Origin: Bacillota bacterium
Lineage (GTDB): Bacteria > Bacillota > UBA4882 > UBA8346
Assembly: GCA_023426245.1 (NCBI GenBank)
Contig: JAFABB010000024.1
Span: 248,001-312,000, forward strand
Direction: 5' to 3'
Length of the DNA stretch: 64,000 nt
Both the position numbers and the translations under genes were made by a program. Below the pieces are notes generated by a model. That model was not told the origin of the DNA. It did no database searches and saw only the letters and a list, made by a program, of their open reading frames with translations. Within the stretch, counting starts at the first letter, position 1. The number at the start of each line of letters is the position of its first letter. This document shows, piece by piece, positions 52,388-62,378 of this stretch.

Positions 52388-53377
52388 TTATTGGCCGTAT
52401 CCTTTAGGATGCCCTTTATGCCAACGCCAAGCCGTCTCAATAATCTTCTCCAACTGGGCATATTGAGGTTTCCAACCCAATTCTTCCCGAATCCGTTTGG
52501 ATGAAGCTACTAACTCTGCCGGATCACCGGGACGTCTTGGACCTTCTTTGACCGGAATCGGTAAACCCGTTACCATTTTTGCCGTTTCAATGACTTGCCG
52601 GTTGGAATACCCTTGACCATTCCCAAGGTTATAGATTGTCGATGAAGTTCCTTTCGCCAAAGCCTCCAATGCCAATATATGAGCCTGGGCCAGATCATTC
52701 ACATGAATGTAATCCCTTACACAAGTTCCATCGGGTGTTGAATAATCCGTACCGAAAATTTCAATGTGGGGCCGCATACCGAGTGCAGCCTGCAAGACAA
52801 TGGGGATCAGATGAGATTCCGGCTGATGGTCCTCTCCGATGGGAGCTTCCGGGTCGGCCCCCGCAGCATTAAAGTAACGTAAAGATATGTACTTCATACC
52901 ATAAGCATGATCATAGGCTTTTAAGATGCCTTCAAATGTTAATTTGGAAAACCCATAAGGATTGGTGGGGTTTTTAGGATGATCTTCCGGAATCGGAATC
53001 TGCTCTGGTTCCCCAAAAACAGCGGCTGTTGATGAAAACACGAATTTGTCCACGCCGCCTTCCCGAAGGGCGTCTAAAAATACCAAGCCATTCCCAATAT
53101 TGTTATGAAAATACTTGGCCGGCTCACCCACTGATTCTCCAACTAAACTATAAGCACATAAATGTACAGCCGCTTCAATTTTCTCTTCTTCAATGATCCT
53201 CTGGAGCAAAGCTTTATCACTAACATCCCCTTCAAAAAACTTCCCGGCTTGAACCGCTTCACGATGGCCTTTCACCAGGTTATCCAGGACAACCGGCTGG
53301 TGTCCGCGGCGGGAAAGTTCCAATGTCACATGACTACCGATATAACCGGCCCCTCCAGCTACTAAAACCTTCATCAT
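52388..53377 (-). CDS. galE: UDP-glucose 4-epimerase
   Basis: A 329-residue short-chain dehydrogenase-type epimerase. NAD binding 'GGAGYIGSHVTLEL' at the start, catalytic 'STAAVFGEP' and 'NPYGFSKL' (Tyr-x3-Lys equivalent), 'YFNAAGADP' and 'TCVRDYIHVNDLAQAH'. It interconverts UDP-glucose and UDP-galactose. It follows galK by 11 bases in one operon. Confidence 0.97.
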   Translation of the reverse strand: MMKVLVAGGAGYIGSHVTLELSRRGHQPVVLDNLVKGHREAVQAGKFFEGDVSDKALLQRIIEEEKIEAAVHLCAYSLVGESVGEPAKYFHNNIGNGLVFLDALREGGVDKFVFSSTAAVFGEPEQIPIPEDHPKNPTNPYGFSKLTFEGILKAYDHAYGMKYISLRYFNAAGADPEAPIGEDHQPESHLIPIVLQAALGMRPHIEIFGTDYSTPDGTCVRDYIHVNDLAQAHILALEALAKGTSSTIYNLGNGQGYSNRQVIETAKMVTGLPIPVKEGPRRPGDPAELVASSKRIREELGWKPQYAQLEKIIETAWRWHKGHPKGYGQ

Positions 53378-53388
53378 TCATTACCACC

Positions 53389-54564
53389 TTATGCAATAAT
53401 TTCAGCGCCGTTTGCGGCAGTACTGATGTAAATTTGCGGCGTAATCCCGGTCTTGGCTTGATAGTTTTTAATAATGTGTTCTCTAAACTGAGCTTCCGCT
53501 TTTGCTTCGATTAGGGTTACAGTGCAGCCCCCGAAACCTCCTCCGGTAATTCTAGATCCCAAAACTCCCTTGACTTCCCGGGCCAAATCCACCAATACAT
53601 CAATTTCGGGGCAACTCACCTGGTAATCGTCACGGAGAGAATCGTGAGATGCATTCATATATTGACCAAAGGTTTTCAAATCACCCTTATTGAGAGCGCT
53701 CATACTGGCCAACACCCGTTCATCCTCTGTAATCACATGTTTGGAACGGCGGTAAACAATCGGGTCCAATTCTGACTTAACTTTTTCCAACTGCTCCATT
53801 GTTGCATCGCGCAAAGCCTTGACTGACGGAAAACATTTGGAAAGAATCGCCACGCCCTGTTCGCATTCTTGACGCCGTTTGTTATACTCCGAGTCAACTA
53901 ATGTATGTTTGACACCACTTTGGCAGATGATAATCCGGCATTCCCCTAGCTCCAATGGCACAAGTTTATAATCCAAAGATCGGCAATCCAAGAATAAAGC
54001 GTGGCCTTGCTCCCCCATCATGGAAATAAACTGATCCATGATGCCACAATTCATACCGACGAATTTATTTTCGGCCCGCTGACAAAGTCTTACCAAATTG
54101 GGTTTTGCAATATTAAATCCCAACAATTTTTGAGCCATCACGGCAGTTGCAACTTCCAGGGCTGCTGATGAACTTAGGCCTGAACCCTGGGGTATATCGC
54201 CCTGAAAGGCAATATCCATACCGGAGAGTTTTATTCCCTCTTCCTGCAGCATCACCAATACTCCACGCAAGTAGTTACTCCAACGTTTTTCTTGATCATA
54301 TTGGATGGGATGCTCCATAGAAAACTCGACTTCCTGGTCAAAATCGGCTGAATAAATTCGTACTGTACCTGTATCGGTTTTTCGAGCAGCTATGACAATT
54401 TGAAAGTCAAGGGCCATTGGAAAAACAAATCCGTCATTATAGTCGGTGTGTTCACCGATCAAATTCACTCGTCCGGGAGCTCGGCTGATGATTAAAGTTC
54501 CACCCTCCCCAAACGCCTTGGTAAAAGTATTTTTGATACTTTCGATTGCCTCGTTTTTTATCAT
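53389..54564 (-). CDS. galK: galactokinase
   Basis: A 391-residue GHMP kinase. 'RAPGRVNLIGEHTDYNDGF' (galactose and phosphate contacts, read in parts), the ATP loop 'GSGLSSSAALEVA' near 120 and 'GSRITGGGFGGCTVTL' near the end are all present. It phosphorylates galactose. ATG at 54564 lies after AGGAG; the frame is open to 54648 but without a site. galT is not in the window, so the Leloir pathway is incomplete here. Confidence 0.97.
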   Translation of the reverse strand: MIKNEAIESIKNTFTKAFGEGGTLIISRAPGRVNLIGEHTDYNDGFVFPMALDFQIVIAARKTDTGTVRIYSADFDQEVEFSMEHPIQYDQEKRWSNYLRGVLVMLQEEGIKLSGMDIAFQGDIPQGSGLSSSAALEVATAVMAQKLLGFNIAKPNLVRLCQRAENKFVGMNCGIMDQFISMMGEQGHALFLDCRSLDYKLVPLELGECRIIICQSGVKHTLVDSEYNKRRQECEQGVAILSKCFPSVKALRDATMEQLEKVKSELDPIVYRRSKHVITEDERVLASMSALNKGDLKTFGQYMNASHDSLRDDYQVSCPEIDVLVDLAREVKGVLGSRITGGGFGGCTVTLIEAKAEAQFREHIIKNYQAKTGITPQIYISTAANGAEIIA

Positions 54565-54666
54565 AATTAACACTCCTTCTATAGGGATTTTGGGAAACAA
54601 TCCCTGTTTCAAGTCAAGCCTATTTATTGGCGTGAGCCGATTTGCCATCTGTTTGGGAAAATAATT

Positions 54667-55434
54667 TCAAACCAGCTTGATCTTAAGGCCCTTTTCGTTT
54701 AAGCGGGCCACTTCTTCAGGATCAGCCTGTTCATCCGTTATCAACATATCAATGTCCTGTAAATCGGCAACTTTTGCCAAGGCAACGTTGCCGACCTTAC
54801 TTGAGTCCGCTACCATTATCCGGCGGCGGGCAGCTTTCAGAAAAAAGGTTTTCATTTCAGCTTCAGCCATATTCACATTGGTAATACCATGTTCGGCATT
54901 TATTCCATTCGCTCCAACAAAAGCTATATCCACTTGAACTCGCTCCAATAAAAATTGGCCGAAAGGATTCACCAATGAATGCTGTTTCGCCCGTAAAGTG
55001 CCACCCGTGACCAAAACTGTAATTTCAGGCGCTTCTTCCAGTAACATCGCAATGTTCAAGGCGTTGGTCACTACAGTTAACCCTTTGCGCATTTGAAGAC
55101 TCCGGGCAACCTCGGTAACTGTCGTCCCCACATCGAGAATGATCGTCTCGCCGTCGGAAACTAATTCAGCTGCCGCCTGACCGATTCGGAATTTTTCCTC
55201 CTGAAAAGCGGTCTCTTCTATGTTGAAGGAGCGTTCAAAGCCTCGTTTGGCAATTAAAATCGCTCCGCCGTGGGTGCGGTTTAAAAGTCCTTGTTTTTCC
55301 AATAAATCCAAATCCTGACGGACTGTAACTTCTGAAACGGCCAATTTTCGCGCCAAATCAATTACCTGGCAACGACCGGTCTCATTCAAAATATTTAAAA
55401 TAAACGTTCGTCTTTCTTCCGGAAACACTCCCAT
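54667..55434 (-). CDS. DeoR family transcriptional regulator
   Basis: About 255 residues. The N-terminal helix-turn-helix has 'DLARKLAVSEVTVRQDLDLL' near residue 25, and the DeoRC sugar-phosphate sensor domain has 'GETIILDVGTTVTEVARSL', 'VVTNALNIAMLL', 'AFVGANGINAEHGITN' and 'MVADSSKVG'. DeoR/GlpR-type repressors sense phosphorylated sugars. It lies 102 bases upstream of galK on the same strand and probably controls the gal genes. Start uncertain: ATG 55434 directly after AAAGGGTG, TTG 55473 or GTG 55428. Confidence 0.9.
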   Translation of the reverse strand: MGVFPEERRTFILNILNETGRCQVIDLARKLAVSEVTVRQDLDLLEKQGLLNRTHGGAILIAKRGFERSFNIEETAFQEEKFRIGQAAAELVSDGETIILDVGTTVTEVARSLQMRKGLTVVTNALNIAMLLEEAPEITVLVTGGTLRAKQHSLVNPFGQFLLERVQVDIAFVGANGINAEHGITNVNMAEAEMKTFFLKAARRRIMVADSSKVGNVALAKVADLQDIDMLITDEQADPEEVARLNEKGLKIKLV

Positions 55435-55638
55435 CACCCTTTCTATTTTACGTTTTCTTTTCTTTGCTGTCAATTATTTTGTTTTAATCCCGATAAGAAC
55501 CAATTTTCGTAAGTAATCAAAAACAAAGCTATCCCCTCGGGTTCCAAAACGAAGGGAGAGCAAAATTTTATTTTTTGCACTCCCTTTAGAAATAATTCTT
55601 TTGATACAACAAATTAGCGGCGATCTACCTTTCGATTC

Positions 55639-57609
55639 CTATTTAACCACCACTTTAAATGTTTTCCGCTCGGTATTTCCCAGATTCGGATCTTCGACAA
55701 AAATCAACACATTATATGTACCTGGAACCGTATAGGTATGTTTTTGATCGGGCCCGTCGTTGATACTGCCATCACCAAAATCCCAAACATATTTCATGGA
55801 AGAATTTTTATTTCCTTCTTCGCTGGCCTCCGCATGACAGCTTACTGTCAATGGAGCCCCTCCGGATAAAGGAGTCAGAGTGGCAGTGAGACGGATTTTC
55901 GGCATTCTGACTTCAATCAATGTACTGGACTTTGCAGAACTTGCCGGATGTAACCAATCTTTAACTTCCAAAGTTACTATATATTTTCCATCTTGTTTAT
56001 AGGTATGGACCGGATTTTGTTCAACACTGGTCTCCCCGTCGCCAAAATTCCATAAATATTGAGGATCACAGGGTGAGCCAGTCACAGAAACCTGTCCATT
56101 AAATTTAACGATAAAAGGAGCTAAGCCCTTGTTAGCATTGGATTTTAATGTTACCTTCATCTCGGGCGGAAGAGCTTCAACATTTAATGAAGTTGCGATT
56201 AGATTCCCGGAATGCAAACGATCACTTACCGTTAACTGAACATTATATATTCCAGGCTTTTTAAAAACATGGGTTGGTTTTTCTAAATTGCTGATTTCTC
56301 CATCCCCAAAATCCCAGCGATATAATAATTCAACCGGCGCCCCTACCACAGTTACTTTCGAATCGAAGTCTGCCTTAAGGGGAATGATTCCTTTTTCGAT
56401 GGAAACAATCGGTTTCATGTTCAATTGAGGCGCCAAGGCTTTAATCAAAAAGACCTTTTCAGAAATAAGAAGACCAGGGTGTAGCTTATCTGCAGTTTTT
56501 AAAACTATCTGATAATCACCGGGTTCCTTAAAACGATAGCTGAAGTCTTTGCCCTCAATCATTTCCTTGCCGATTTCCCAACTAAATTTAAGCTGCGTTG
56601 GACCTCCAAAAATCGTGGGATTGACGGTACCCGTCACGGCAAGAGGTATTGGACCGCTAAGGGGACTGAGTTCAACATTGGGTATAATGTTTAGTGGGTC
56701 TGCTTGTACCTGCCAATTCCGCCCGAAAGTATACTCTCCTACTTTAGCAGTCAACAATACTTGATATTGACCCGGTTCAACGATACTTCCGCTGACCTCT
56801 GAACCGGAAGCCTCCGTTCCATTGCCAAAGTTCCAAGTATAAGTGGCTTTTTGCCCATAATTCACAATGGCATTGACCTTTGCAGATAAATTCAGCTCTA
56901 CTGGCCCTTTTAGCGGTTCAAGTTTTGGATCCATTTGAATCAATGGTGGTACATCAATGTTACAATAAAATTTTTGGGAACTCTCACCGCTTAATAATTT
57001 TCCCTTTCCCTCAATAATAATCGAAGTATTCCCGAATTCACTGAATTGATGGGAAACTTTATTGCCGGCAGTGTAATCATTACTGCTCCATTGCCAACTC
57101 CAATTACTTAAGCCCTCAGGTCCTGTAACTTCAAAGTTAAGCTGATAAGGTTTATCTCCTTGAGAATATTGAACCCTCGCTTCCGTATATTTCAAACGTG
57201 ATTGAACTCCGGCACCATCTCTAGTTACCAATAAAGAATATTCTCCGGCATTCAAAGTTATCTTCAATTGAGATCCTTTGGGGATGATGAATTTGCCGGA
57301 CCCTGAAACCGTCTTATATTCGATTTTTTTAGCCGGCGCATCCATGCTCTCAATCTGAAAATAGGCAGTTTCTTTTTCACTCGCCAGACTGTTCTTATCA
57401 ATTTTTAGATTCCACTCCAAAGTGGTATCAAAACTCAATGGATTAACAGGAATAACCACTGATTGTTTTTGATTGGCCTTACTCACCTGGACTTGAAGTA
57501 TTCGATCAAGCGATACGGCTCTGGTATCACTTTCAATACCAATACCATCAACAACTCCAGCCAAAAGGAATGATAGAATACTTAATAAAATGAAGTAATA
57601 CTTTCGCAA
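55639..57609 (-). CDS. secreted PKD-repeat protein
   Basis: A 656-residue exported protein: signal peptide (residues 1-22), an N-terminal region of about 210 residues, then five or six PKD-like immunoglobulin-fold domains. PKD cores occur as 'YTWNFGNGTEASG', 'YRWDFGDGEISN', 'YLWNFGDGETSV' and 'YVWDFGDGSIND', each followed by a 'G-x-Y-x-V' strand. Each domain starts with a similar 'P-L-x-x-x-V' strand, so the array arose by duplication. PKD proteins function outside the cell in adhesion or as spacers. No sorting signal or catalytic domain seen. Single gene. Confidence 0.88.
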   Translation of the reverse strand: MRKYYFILLSILSFLLAGVVDGIGIESDTRAVSLDRILQVQVSKANQKQSVVIPVNPLSFDTTLEWNLKIDKNSLASEKETAYFQIESMDAPAKKIEYKTVSGSGKFIIPKGSQLKITLNAGEYSLLVTRDGAGVQSRLKYTEARVQYSQGDKPYQLNFEVTGPEGLSNWSWQWSSNDYTAGNKVSHQFSEFGNTSIIIEGKGKLLSGESSQKFYCNIDVPPLIQMDPKLEPLKGPVELNLSAKVNAIVNYGQKATYTWNFGNGTEASGSEVSGSIVEPGQYQVLLTAKVGEYTFGRNWQVQADPLNIIPNVELSPLSGPIPLAVTGTVNPTIFGGPTQLKFSWEIGKEMIEGKDFSYRFKEPGDYQIVLKTADKLHPGLLISEKVFLIKALAPQLNMKPIVSIEKGIIPLKADFDSKVTVVGAPVELLYRWDFGDGEISNLEKPTHVFKKPGIYNVQLTVSDRLHSGNLIATSLNVEALPPEMKVTLKSNANKGLAPFIVKFNGQVSVTGSPCDPQYLWNFGDGETSVEQNPVHTYKQDGKYIVTLEVKDWLHPASSAKSSTLIEVRMPKIRLTATLTPLSGGAPLTVSCHAEASEEGNKNSSMKYVWDFGDGSINDGPDQKHTYTVPGTYNVLIFVEDPNLGNTERKTFKVVVK

Positions 57610-57831
57610 TCTGCACGCCTCCTTATCTTTTTATACTATATCATAAAATTTACCTCACTTGTCAATCAACTTTAATTCCAAAAAATCCACCCTATGATTT
57701 CCTTAAGACGCCAAATTGGTGACTTTTATTAATAAAGTGCAAGCAGGATTTTTCGACGGCGGATTGAATAAAATTATCAATGATTAAAACCCAAGAGATT
57801 AACAAATTAAATGGATATATGTGGTGATTTT

Positions 57832-57993
57832 ATGGCGACCAAAGAAGAAGCAGTCAATAAACAACTAAAACAACTTGAAAAATTAACACCTGAACAAATT
57901 GTAAACGGACTTCGCTTATGGCTGGGAAATGAAAATGAAGGGCCAACCCCGAGCCAAAGCAAAAGTTCTTCTGTTCCTGATAATAAAAAGTGA
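57832..57993 (+). CDS. small helical acidic protein
   Basis: A 53-residue protein: 'EEAVNKQLKQLEKLTPEQ' forms a helix, 'IVNGLRLWLGNENE' a second, then a Ser/Pro-rich tail. ATG at 57832 is preceded by GGTGATTTT; the frame opens at 57811. No family recognised. It lies between two minus-strand genes. Confidence 0.5.
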   Translation: MATKEEAVNKQLKQLEKLTPEQIVNGLRLWLGNENEGPTPSQSKSSSVPDNKK

Positions 57994-58098
57994 ATATTAT
58001 TCAATTATCTACTGATTTATGAGCTATGGTGTTCTTTCCCGAGTTAAATGATCAGTCGATGTTCCAAAGTGTGAATTTAACAGATTGCAAAATATTTT

Positions 58099-59427
58099 CT
58101 ACTTTTTAAACAAATCTCTTACTCCTGGCGTAATCAATCCTTCCGCTTTCCACAAAATTTCTCTCCCGGCAATACAAGTACCTACCCAAGCAGCCGCAAT
58201 GGCCCATCCGGCAACAACATCACTAGGGTAATGGACTCCTAAATAGATGCGACTTAAGCCCACTCCAAAAGCGATTAGCATCAATAAAACTGATAAAATC
58301 CCGCTATGATAAAGTTTTTTTCGATTTCGAATAACTAAATATGCCAAAAAGCTATAAAGAGTCATGGTTATCAACGCGTGCCCACTTGGAAAGCTGTAAC
58401 CAGTTGCCATTCCAAGCCACGGCAGGGGTGGGCGAGTCCTCTCAAAAGTTGCTTTTAAAACCTCTGTTAACCCCCACCCACCAGCGGTACAAATATCAAG
58501 TACGATACCATCAATAAGGAACCGACGGTAAAGGATGCCGAAAACCGTTAAAGAAACAACAATTAAAAGAATGACCGGAGTTGAACCCAGGTTGGTAATT
58601 CCATTCATAATCAAAGTAAGCCAAGGTGTTCTCCATGACACAATATAGATGCCAACGCTCTGATCAAAAAGGCCCAATTCATTTTCAAGTAATTCATGAG
58701 CCAGTTTTAAAAAAAAGCCAATACTAAAAATGATTAAGGTTGCGCCAGCAATAAGAAACCAACCGAAACGGCTTACAACTTCAGTTTGCTTATTAACCCT
58801 AGCAGCCCCTTGCTGCCATAACGATTTTAGATGGTGGATGACAGGAACTAAATATCGTTGAATCCATTGGGTATGCCAAAAAACCATTAACAACAAAAGG
58901 CCGGCCCCAACGATCACGAACATGGTCATACCCATTGAGTGATGTAAATAATCGGCTACTTTGGGACCATAAAACATCAACAGTAAAGCACCGCTAAAAA
59001 AGTGAATGCTCCTGGCTATTGCCGAAGTCGTGATAAAGGTAAAGATCGGCATCTGAAAAACCCCGGACATGATGGCGAATATTTTATACGGGATTGGGGT
59101 TAATCCGCCTATTGCGATGGCCCACCCCCCATAGCGTAAAAATAAAGACTCCACTTTACCAGAGTATTCCGGATTGAATAAATGAGTTAGAATAGGCCGT
59201 CCAACCCGAAATCCGATTGCATATCCAAAAACGCCTCCCAGAATCGAACCCGCCGTGCCAATCAAAGCATATAGCGGTCCAAACTGAGGACTGGCCAAAG
59301 TCATAGGAATCAGCAATAAATAAGGAGGCAACGGGAAAAAGGACGCTTCAACGAAAGACAAGATAAACAAACCTATTGCCCCGTAATGGGCCAAAAAAGT
59401 TAGGATATGCCCGGCCCAATCCTGCAT
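58099..59427 (-). CDS. DedA family protein fused to a PAP2 phosphatase
   Basis: A 442-residue membrane protein of two parts. Residues 1-195 are a DedA/SNARE-associated (VTT) domain: 'FVEASFFPLPPYLLLIPM' and 'FRVGRPILTHLFNPE' with 'GGLTPIPYKIFAIMSGV', the region of the conserved Gly and Arg/Pro. Residues 230-430 are a PAP2 lipid phosphatase with all three motifs: 'KATFERTRPP', 'PSGHA' and 'SRIYLGVHYPSDVVAG'. Such fusions are likely to flip or dephosphorylate polyprenyl or glycerol lipids. ATG at 59427 follows GGGAGG. The gap 59428-59661 shows no gene. Confidence 0.92.
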   Translation of the reverse strand: MQDWAGHILTFLAHYGAIGLFILSFVEASFFPLPPYLLLIPMTLASPQFGPLYALIGTAGSILGGVFGYAIGFRVGRPILTHLFNPEYSGKVESLFLRYGGWAIAIGGLTPIPYKIFAIMSGVFQMPIFTFITTSAIARSIHFFSGALLLMFYGPKVADYLHHSMGMTMFVIVGAGLLLLMVFWHTQWIQRYLVPVIHHLKSLWQQGAARVNKQTEVVSRFGWFLIAGATLIIFSIGFFLKLAHELLENELGLFDQSVGIYIVSWRTPWLTLIMNGITNLGSTPVILLIVVSLTVFGILYRRFLIDGIVLDICTAGGWGLTEVLKATFERTRPPLPWLGMATGYSFPSGHALITMTLYSFLAYLVIRNRKKLYHSGILSVLLMLIAFGVGLSRIYLGVHYPSDVVAGWAIAAAWVGTCIAGREILWKAEGLITPGVRDLFKK

Positions 59428-59661
59428 CTGAATATTCCTCCCTTCATTGCGACTCAACCGCTTTCAGTGGTATATTACCCGCAACTCCCTATATATTTCA
59501 TAAAAGCATCAATGAAACCAAAAAAGGCTACCGTTAAGGATTCACAGTAGAAAGAACAAATATAGCTCAACTCTCTAAGAAGCAATACTATATTTTTTTG
59601 TCTTCGGCCTGTGATTCCTTGTTGGGCAACCTCCAGTAATAGCCTGCAGATGTGCTCAAAA

Positions 59662-60786
59662 TTAAAACCTGATCTCGCTTGTAACGATTGCTGCATTATC
59701 GTCATCATTTTTTACGTATGCAACGTTCGTATTAATGACCCATAACAACCGCAAGCCGAGTCCTGCCGTATAACTCACGGGCTTATCTTTGTTGGTAAAA
59801 CAACCAAGCCTAACTGCAACCGTGTTCCATAAAGCAGACTGTTCAAGTCCCAAATGAATCCGGGTTTGATCATTGCTGGAATTGGTGATAGCCTCCACAT
59901 CCGCCGATATTAAAGTACTTTTAAAAGGATGGTAAGCTATACCTAAAATATAGGACCTGGGAATTTCAACGGCTAACTTCGATGTCATAGAAGACTCTTT
60001 TACTAATATCAATTCCGGATTATCAGGAGCAATAGTTTCATCTATTTTATATGTAGATAAAGTCCCCTCATCCGGATCAATTTGATAAAATATATTTCGG
60101 GCAGTAAAACCGATGTTTGTGTTGGAAGTCAGTTTATAGAGGACCCCAACATCACAAGCGGCACCAGTACCGGTATTGGAAGTAACCTTGGCGCCACCAG
60201 CGGCATTAAAATCTAGCGCTGCTTGTGCATAATCCGAACTATCTTCAAATTTGGAAGTATCCGGTATATTCGGGCTTTCAACTTCAGCATATCCTGCCCC
60301 CACGGCTTTCAAGTTAATGCCGAAAGCCAAGTCTTTTGTGAGATGAAAAGCCACTGTGACCACACCGTAATCCACTGCCGTCGAATTAATATGGGTGGTG
60401 GTGTCATCCATCTTGGTATCCAGTTCGAAATCCAGGTAATCACTGATACCGAAATGCTTGGTGGTAATTCCAAAAAATCCTGCCACTTGAACGCTCTGAT
60501 TCAGATCCTCTTTGCCCGGAAGCACGTTATCATCAATATCCTCCATGACATTTTGCAATTTATCCACATTCCCCCGTGCTCCAACGCCTATGGACAGACC
60601 AAAATATTTAATTTGTGTAATTCCAGCCGGGTTCCAATATGGAGCATAGCCGTCATCAGCCACTGCCGTGTAGGCTCCCCCCATACCAACCGCTCGGGCG
60701 CCCTGACCGATGGAAGCCCCCTGGGAAACCGAAGCAATAGAGGCACTCAATAAAACAGACAGAAAAGCGATCAATAATTTTTTCAC
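59662..60786 (-). CDS. FadL/PorV-like outer membrane protein (UPF0164 type), copy 2
   Basis: A 374-residue protein with a signal peptide (cleavage near 'SQGAS') and the hallmark 'GARAVGMGGAYTAVADDGYA' followed by 'PYWNPAG', which begins OmpP1/FadL, PorV and UPF0164 proteins. The rest alternates polar and hydrophobic residues and ends in Phe ('IVTSEIRF'), a typical barrel end. It is a close paralogue of the gene just upstream (60811-61905). Role by family: transport or assembly at the outer membrane; the ligand is unknown. Start is GTG after GGAG. Confidence 0.85.
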   Translation of the reverse strand: MKKLLIAFLSVLLSASIASVSQGASIGQGARAVGMGGAYTAVADDGYAPYWNPAGITQIKYFGLSIGVGARGNVDKLQNVMEDIDDNVLPGKEDLNQSVQVAGFFGITTKHFGISDYLDFELDTKMDDTTTHINSTAVDYGVVTVAFHLTKDLAFGINLKAVGAGYAEVESPNIPDTSKFEDSSDYAQAALDFNAAGGAKVTSNTGTGAACDVGVLYKLTSNTNIGFTARNIFYQIDPDEGTLSTYKIDETIAPDNPELILVKESSMTSKLAVEIPRSYILGIAYHPFKSTLISADVEAITNSSNDQTRIHLGLEQSALWNTVAVRLGCFTNKDKPVSYTAGLGLRLLWVINTNVAYVKNDDDNAAIVTSEIRF

Positions 60787-60810
60787 GCCTTTAAGCTCCT
60801 AAAATATTAT

Positions 60811-61905
60811 TTAAAAATATAAATCACCCGTTAACAAATAAGTTTGACCATCATAATTCTTTATATAGGCAGCATTAATACCCAAAACCCACAGTTGGAA
60901 TCCAAGACCTGAGGTATAACTCATCGCTTCTCCTTTATTGGTAAAACACCCGAGCCGTAATGCTAGGACATCCCATAAGGCGGTTTGTTCCAGGCCAAAG
61001 TGAAAACGCGTTTGGTCATTATTGGTATTGGTAATGCTCTCAACATCAGCAGCCAGCATAGTCGTTTCAAAAGGTCTATAGGCAAAGCCTAAAGTGTAGG
61101 TTTTGGGGATTTCGATAGAATGAGAGTAATTAGATTTTGTTGGAGTTGCTAATTTAAGATTATTTGGATCACTATAATCTAATTTATAGGTGTTGGTGGT
61201 TCCACTATCTGAATCAATTTGACTGAAAACATTTCGAGCCATAAGGCCGACAGTTAATTCCGGGGTTAATCTAAATAAAGTCCCAAGGTCATAAGCTGTT
61301 CCAGTACCGGTATTATATGAAACTGTAGCCTCATAATTATTTAAATCATCTGGAGTAGCTGTTGCGTAATCTGGAAAAGGCGGCAAATTTGCTTCGCCGT
61401 GGGCCGCATAAACTGATTTGAAATTGATACCAATGGCCAAAGTTCTCTCAATTATAAAGGCAATGGTTGCAACCCCATAGCCTTCTCCGGTCATATTGGT
61501 TCCGACCCCTACGTTTTGTGTATCGTCCATGATTGTATTGAGTTGTAAATCCCCATAACCGCTTAGGGCAAAATAGCGAGTGGTAAATCCCAGGTAACCA
61601 TTAAGGAGGTAACTTTGGTTCATATCTTCGCGAGCCGGCATCTCATTGTCAGAAAGCGCACTCTGCACATCGGAGAGCTTTTCTAAGTCACCTTGAAATC
61701 CGCCTCCGAAAGTGAAACCAACATAAGGCGTTTGCACAATTCCGGCCGGGTTCCAATAGGGCGCATAAACATCATCCGCTACGGCGGTATAAGCGCCACC
61801 CATTCCGATTGCCCTTGCACCTGCTCCGGTACTGGTCCCCCAAGCAGGCGAAATATAAAAAGGTATCAAAAATAAAGCCATCAGCAGAAACAAAATTCTT
61901 TTCAT
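60811..61905 (-). CDS. FadL/PorV-like outer membrane protein (UPF0164 type), copy 1
   Basis: About 364 residues, signal peptide with cleavage near 'SPAWG', then 'GARAIGMGGAYTAVADDVYA' and 'PYWNPAG'. It shares the same domain order, 'GLEQTALWD' and 'RLGCFTNKGEAMSYTSGLGFQ' (in parts) with copy 2, and ends in Phe ('LLTGDLYF'). The two genes lie 24 bases apart and are a tandem duplication in one transcript. ATG at 61905 follows AGGAGG five bases upstream. The gap 61906-62156 upstream holds no gene. Confidence 0.85.
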   Translation of the reverse strand: MKRILFLLMALFLIPFYISPAWGTSTGAGARAIGMGGAYTAVADDVYAPYWNPAGIVQTPYVGFTFGGGFQGDLEKLSDVQSALSDNEMPAREDMNQSYLLNGYLGFTTRYFALSGYGDLQLNTIMDDTQNVGVGTNMTGEGYGVATIAFIIERTLAIGINFKSVYAAHGEANLPPFPDYATATPDDLNNYEATVSYNTGTGTAYDLGTLFRLTPELTVGLMARNVFSQIDSDSGTTNTYKLDYSDPNNLKLATPTKSNYSHSIEIPKTYTLGFAYRPFETTMLAADVESITNTNNDQTRFHFGLEQTALWDVLALRLGCFTNKGEAMSYTSGLGFQLWVLGINAAYIKNYDGQTYLLTGDLYF

Positions 61906-62156
61906 CATTTCCTCCTTGAAACTTACTTATATACAACATCGGAAAAATTTGTTTTTTTTATAGCCAAAAACAACAAATGTTCCGAGGTGTACCGGTCCAT
62001 AAAACTATCGGTCTCCAGCATCCTTGCTCTTAAGACACGTTGTTAAAGCAAATAAAATTTTAAAAACCAATGACTATTCTAAGAATGTCAAGTAAATAAT
62101 GAATGGAAAGCTATTTTCATTTTCAGATAAGAAAAGATATTTGTCAAGAAAAAATA

Positions 62157-62180
62157 AAATCCCGGAGCGGGCCGGGATTT
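62157..62180 (-). terminator. terminator after the DUF1540 gene
   Basis: AAATCCCGG (62157-62165) pairs with CCGGGATTT (62172-62180); on the minus strand it continues into TATTTTTTC. Confidence 0.75.
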
Positions 62181-62186
62181 TTCTTT

Positions 62187-62378
62187 TTACTTCTGCTTAA
62201 AGGTCTGGCAACAAGTATCATCATTGGAATCCGCAGGAGTGGCCGCTAAACTCTTTAGATCGGAGTTTGGAGAAAACCCGCCCTTTTCATCACTTTGGAT
62301 GACAATTTGTTGGGCCTCGCATAAATTCTTATTCGTCCAATACTTACAGTTGTCAACGGTGCAATTTACATCCGGCAA
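62187..62378 (-). CDS. DUF1540 small Cys-rich protein
   Basis: A 63-residue protein with five cysteines: 'CTVDNCKYW' at residues 6-14, Cys20, and 'DTCCQTF' near the end, the DUF1540 arrangement. Members are common in endospore formers and probably bind metal; function unknown. TTG start after GGAGGG. Between lepB and the barrel genes, with its own terminator. Confidence 0.85.
   Translation of the reverse strand: MPDVNCTVDNCKYWTNKNLCEAQQIVIQSDEKGGFSPNSDLKSLAATPADSNDDTCCQTFKQK

Noticed and set aside
59475..59708. A 77-codon minus-strand frame after the barrel gene
   Set aside because: It overlaps the end of the barrel gene in another frame and has neither a ribosome site nor recognisable features.
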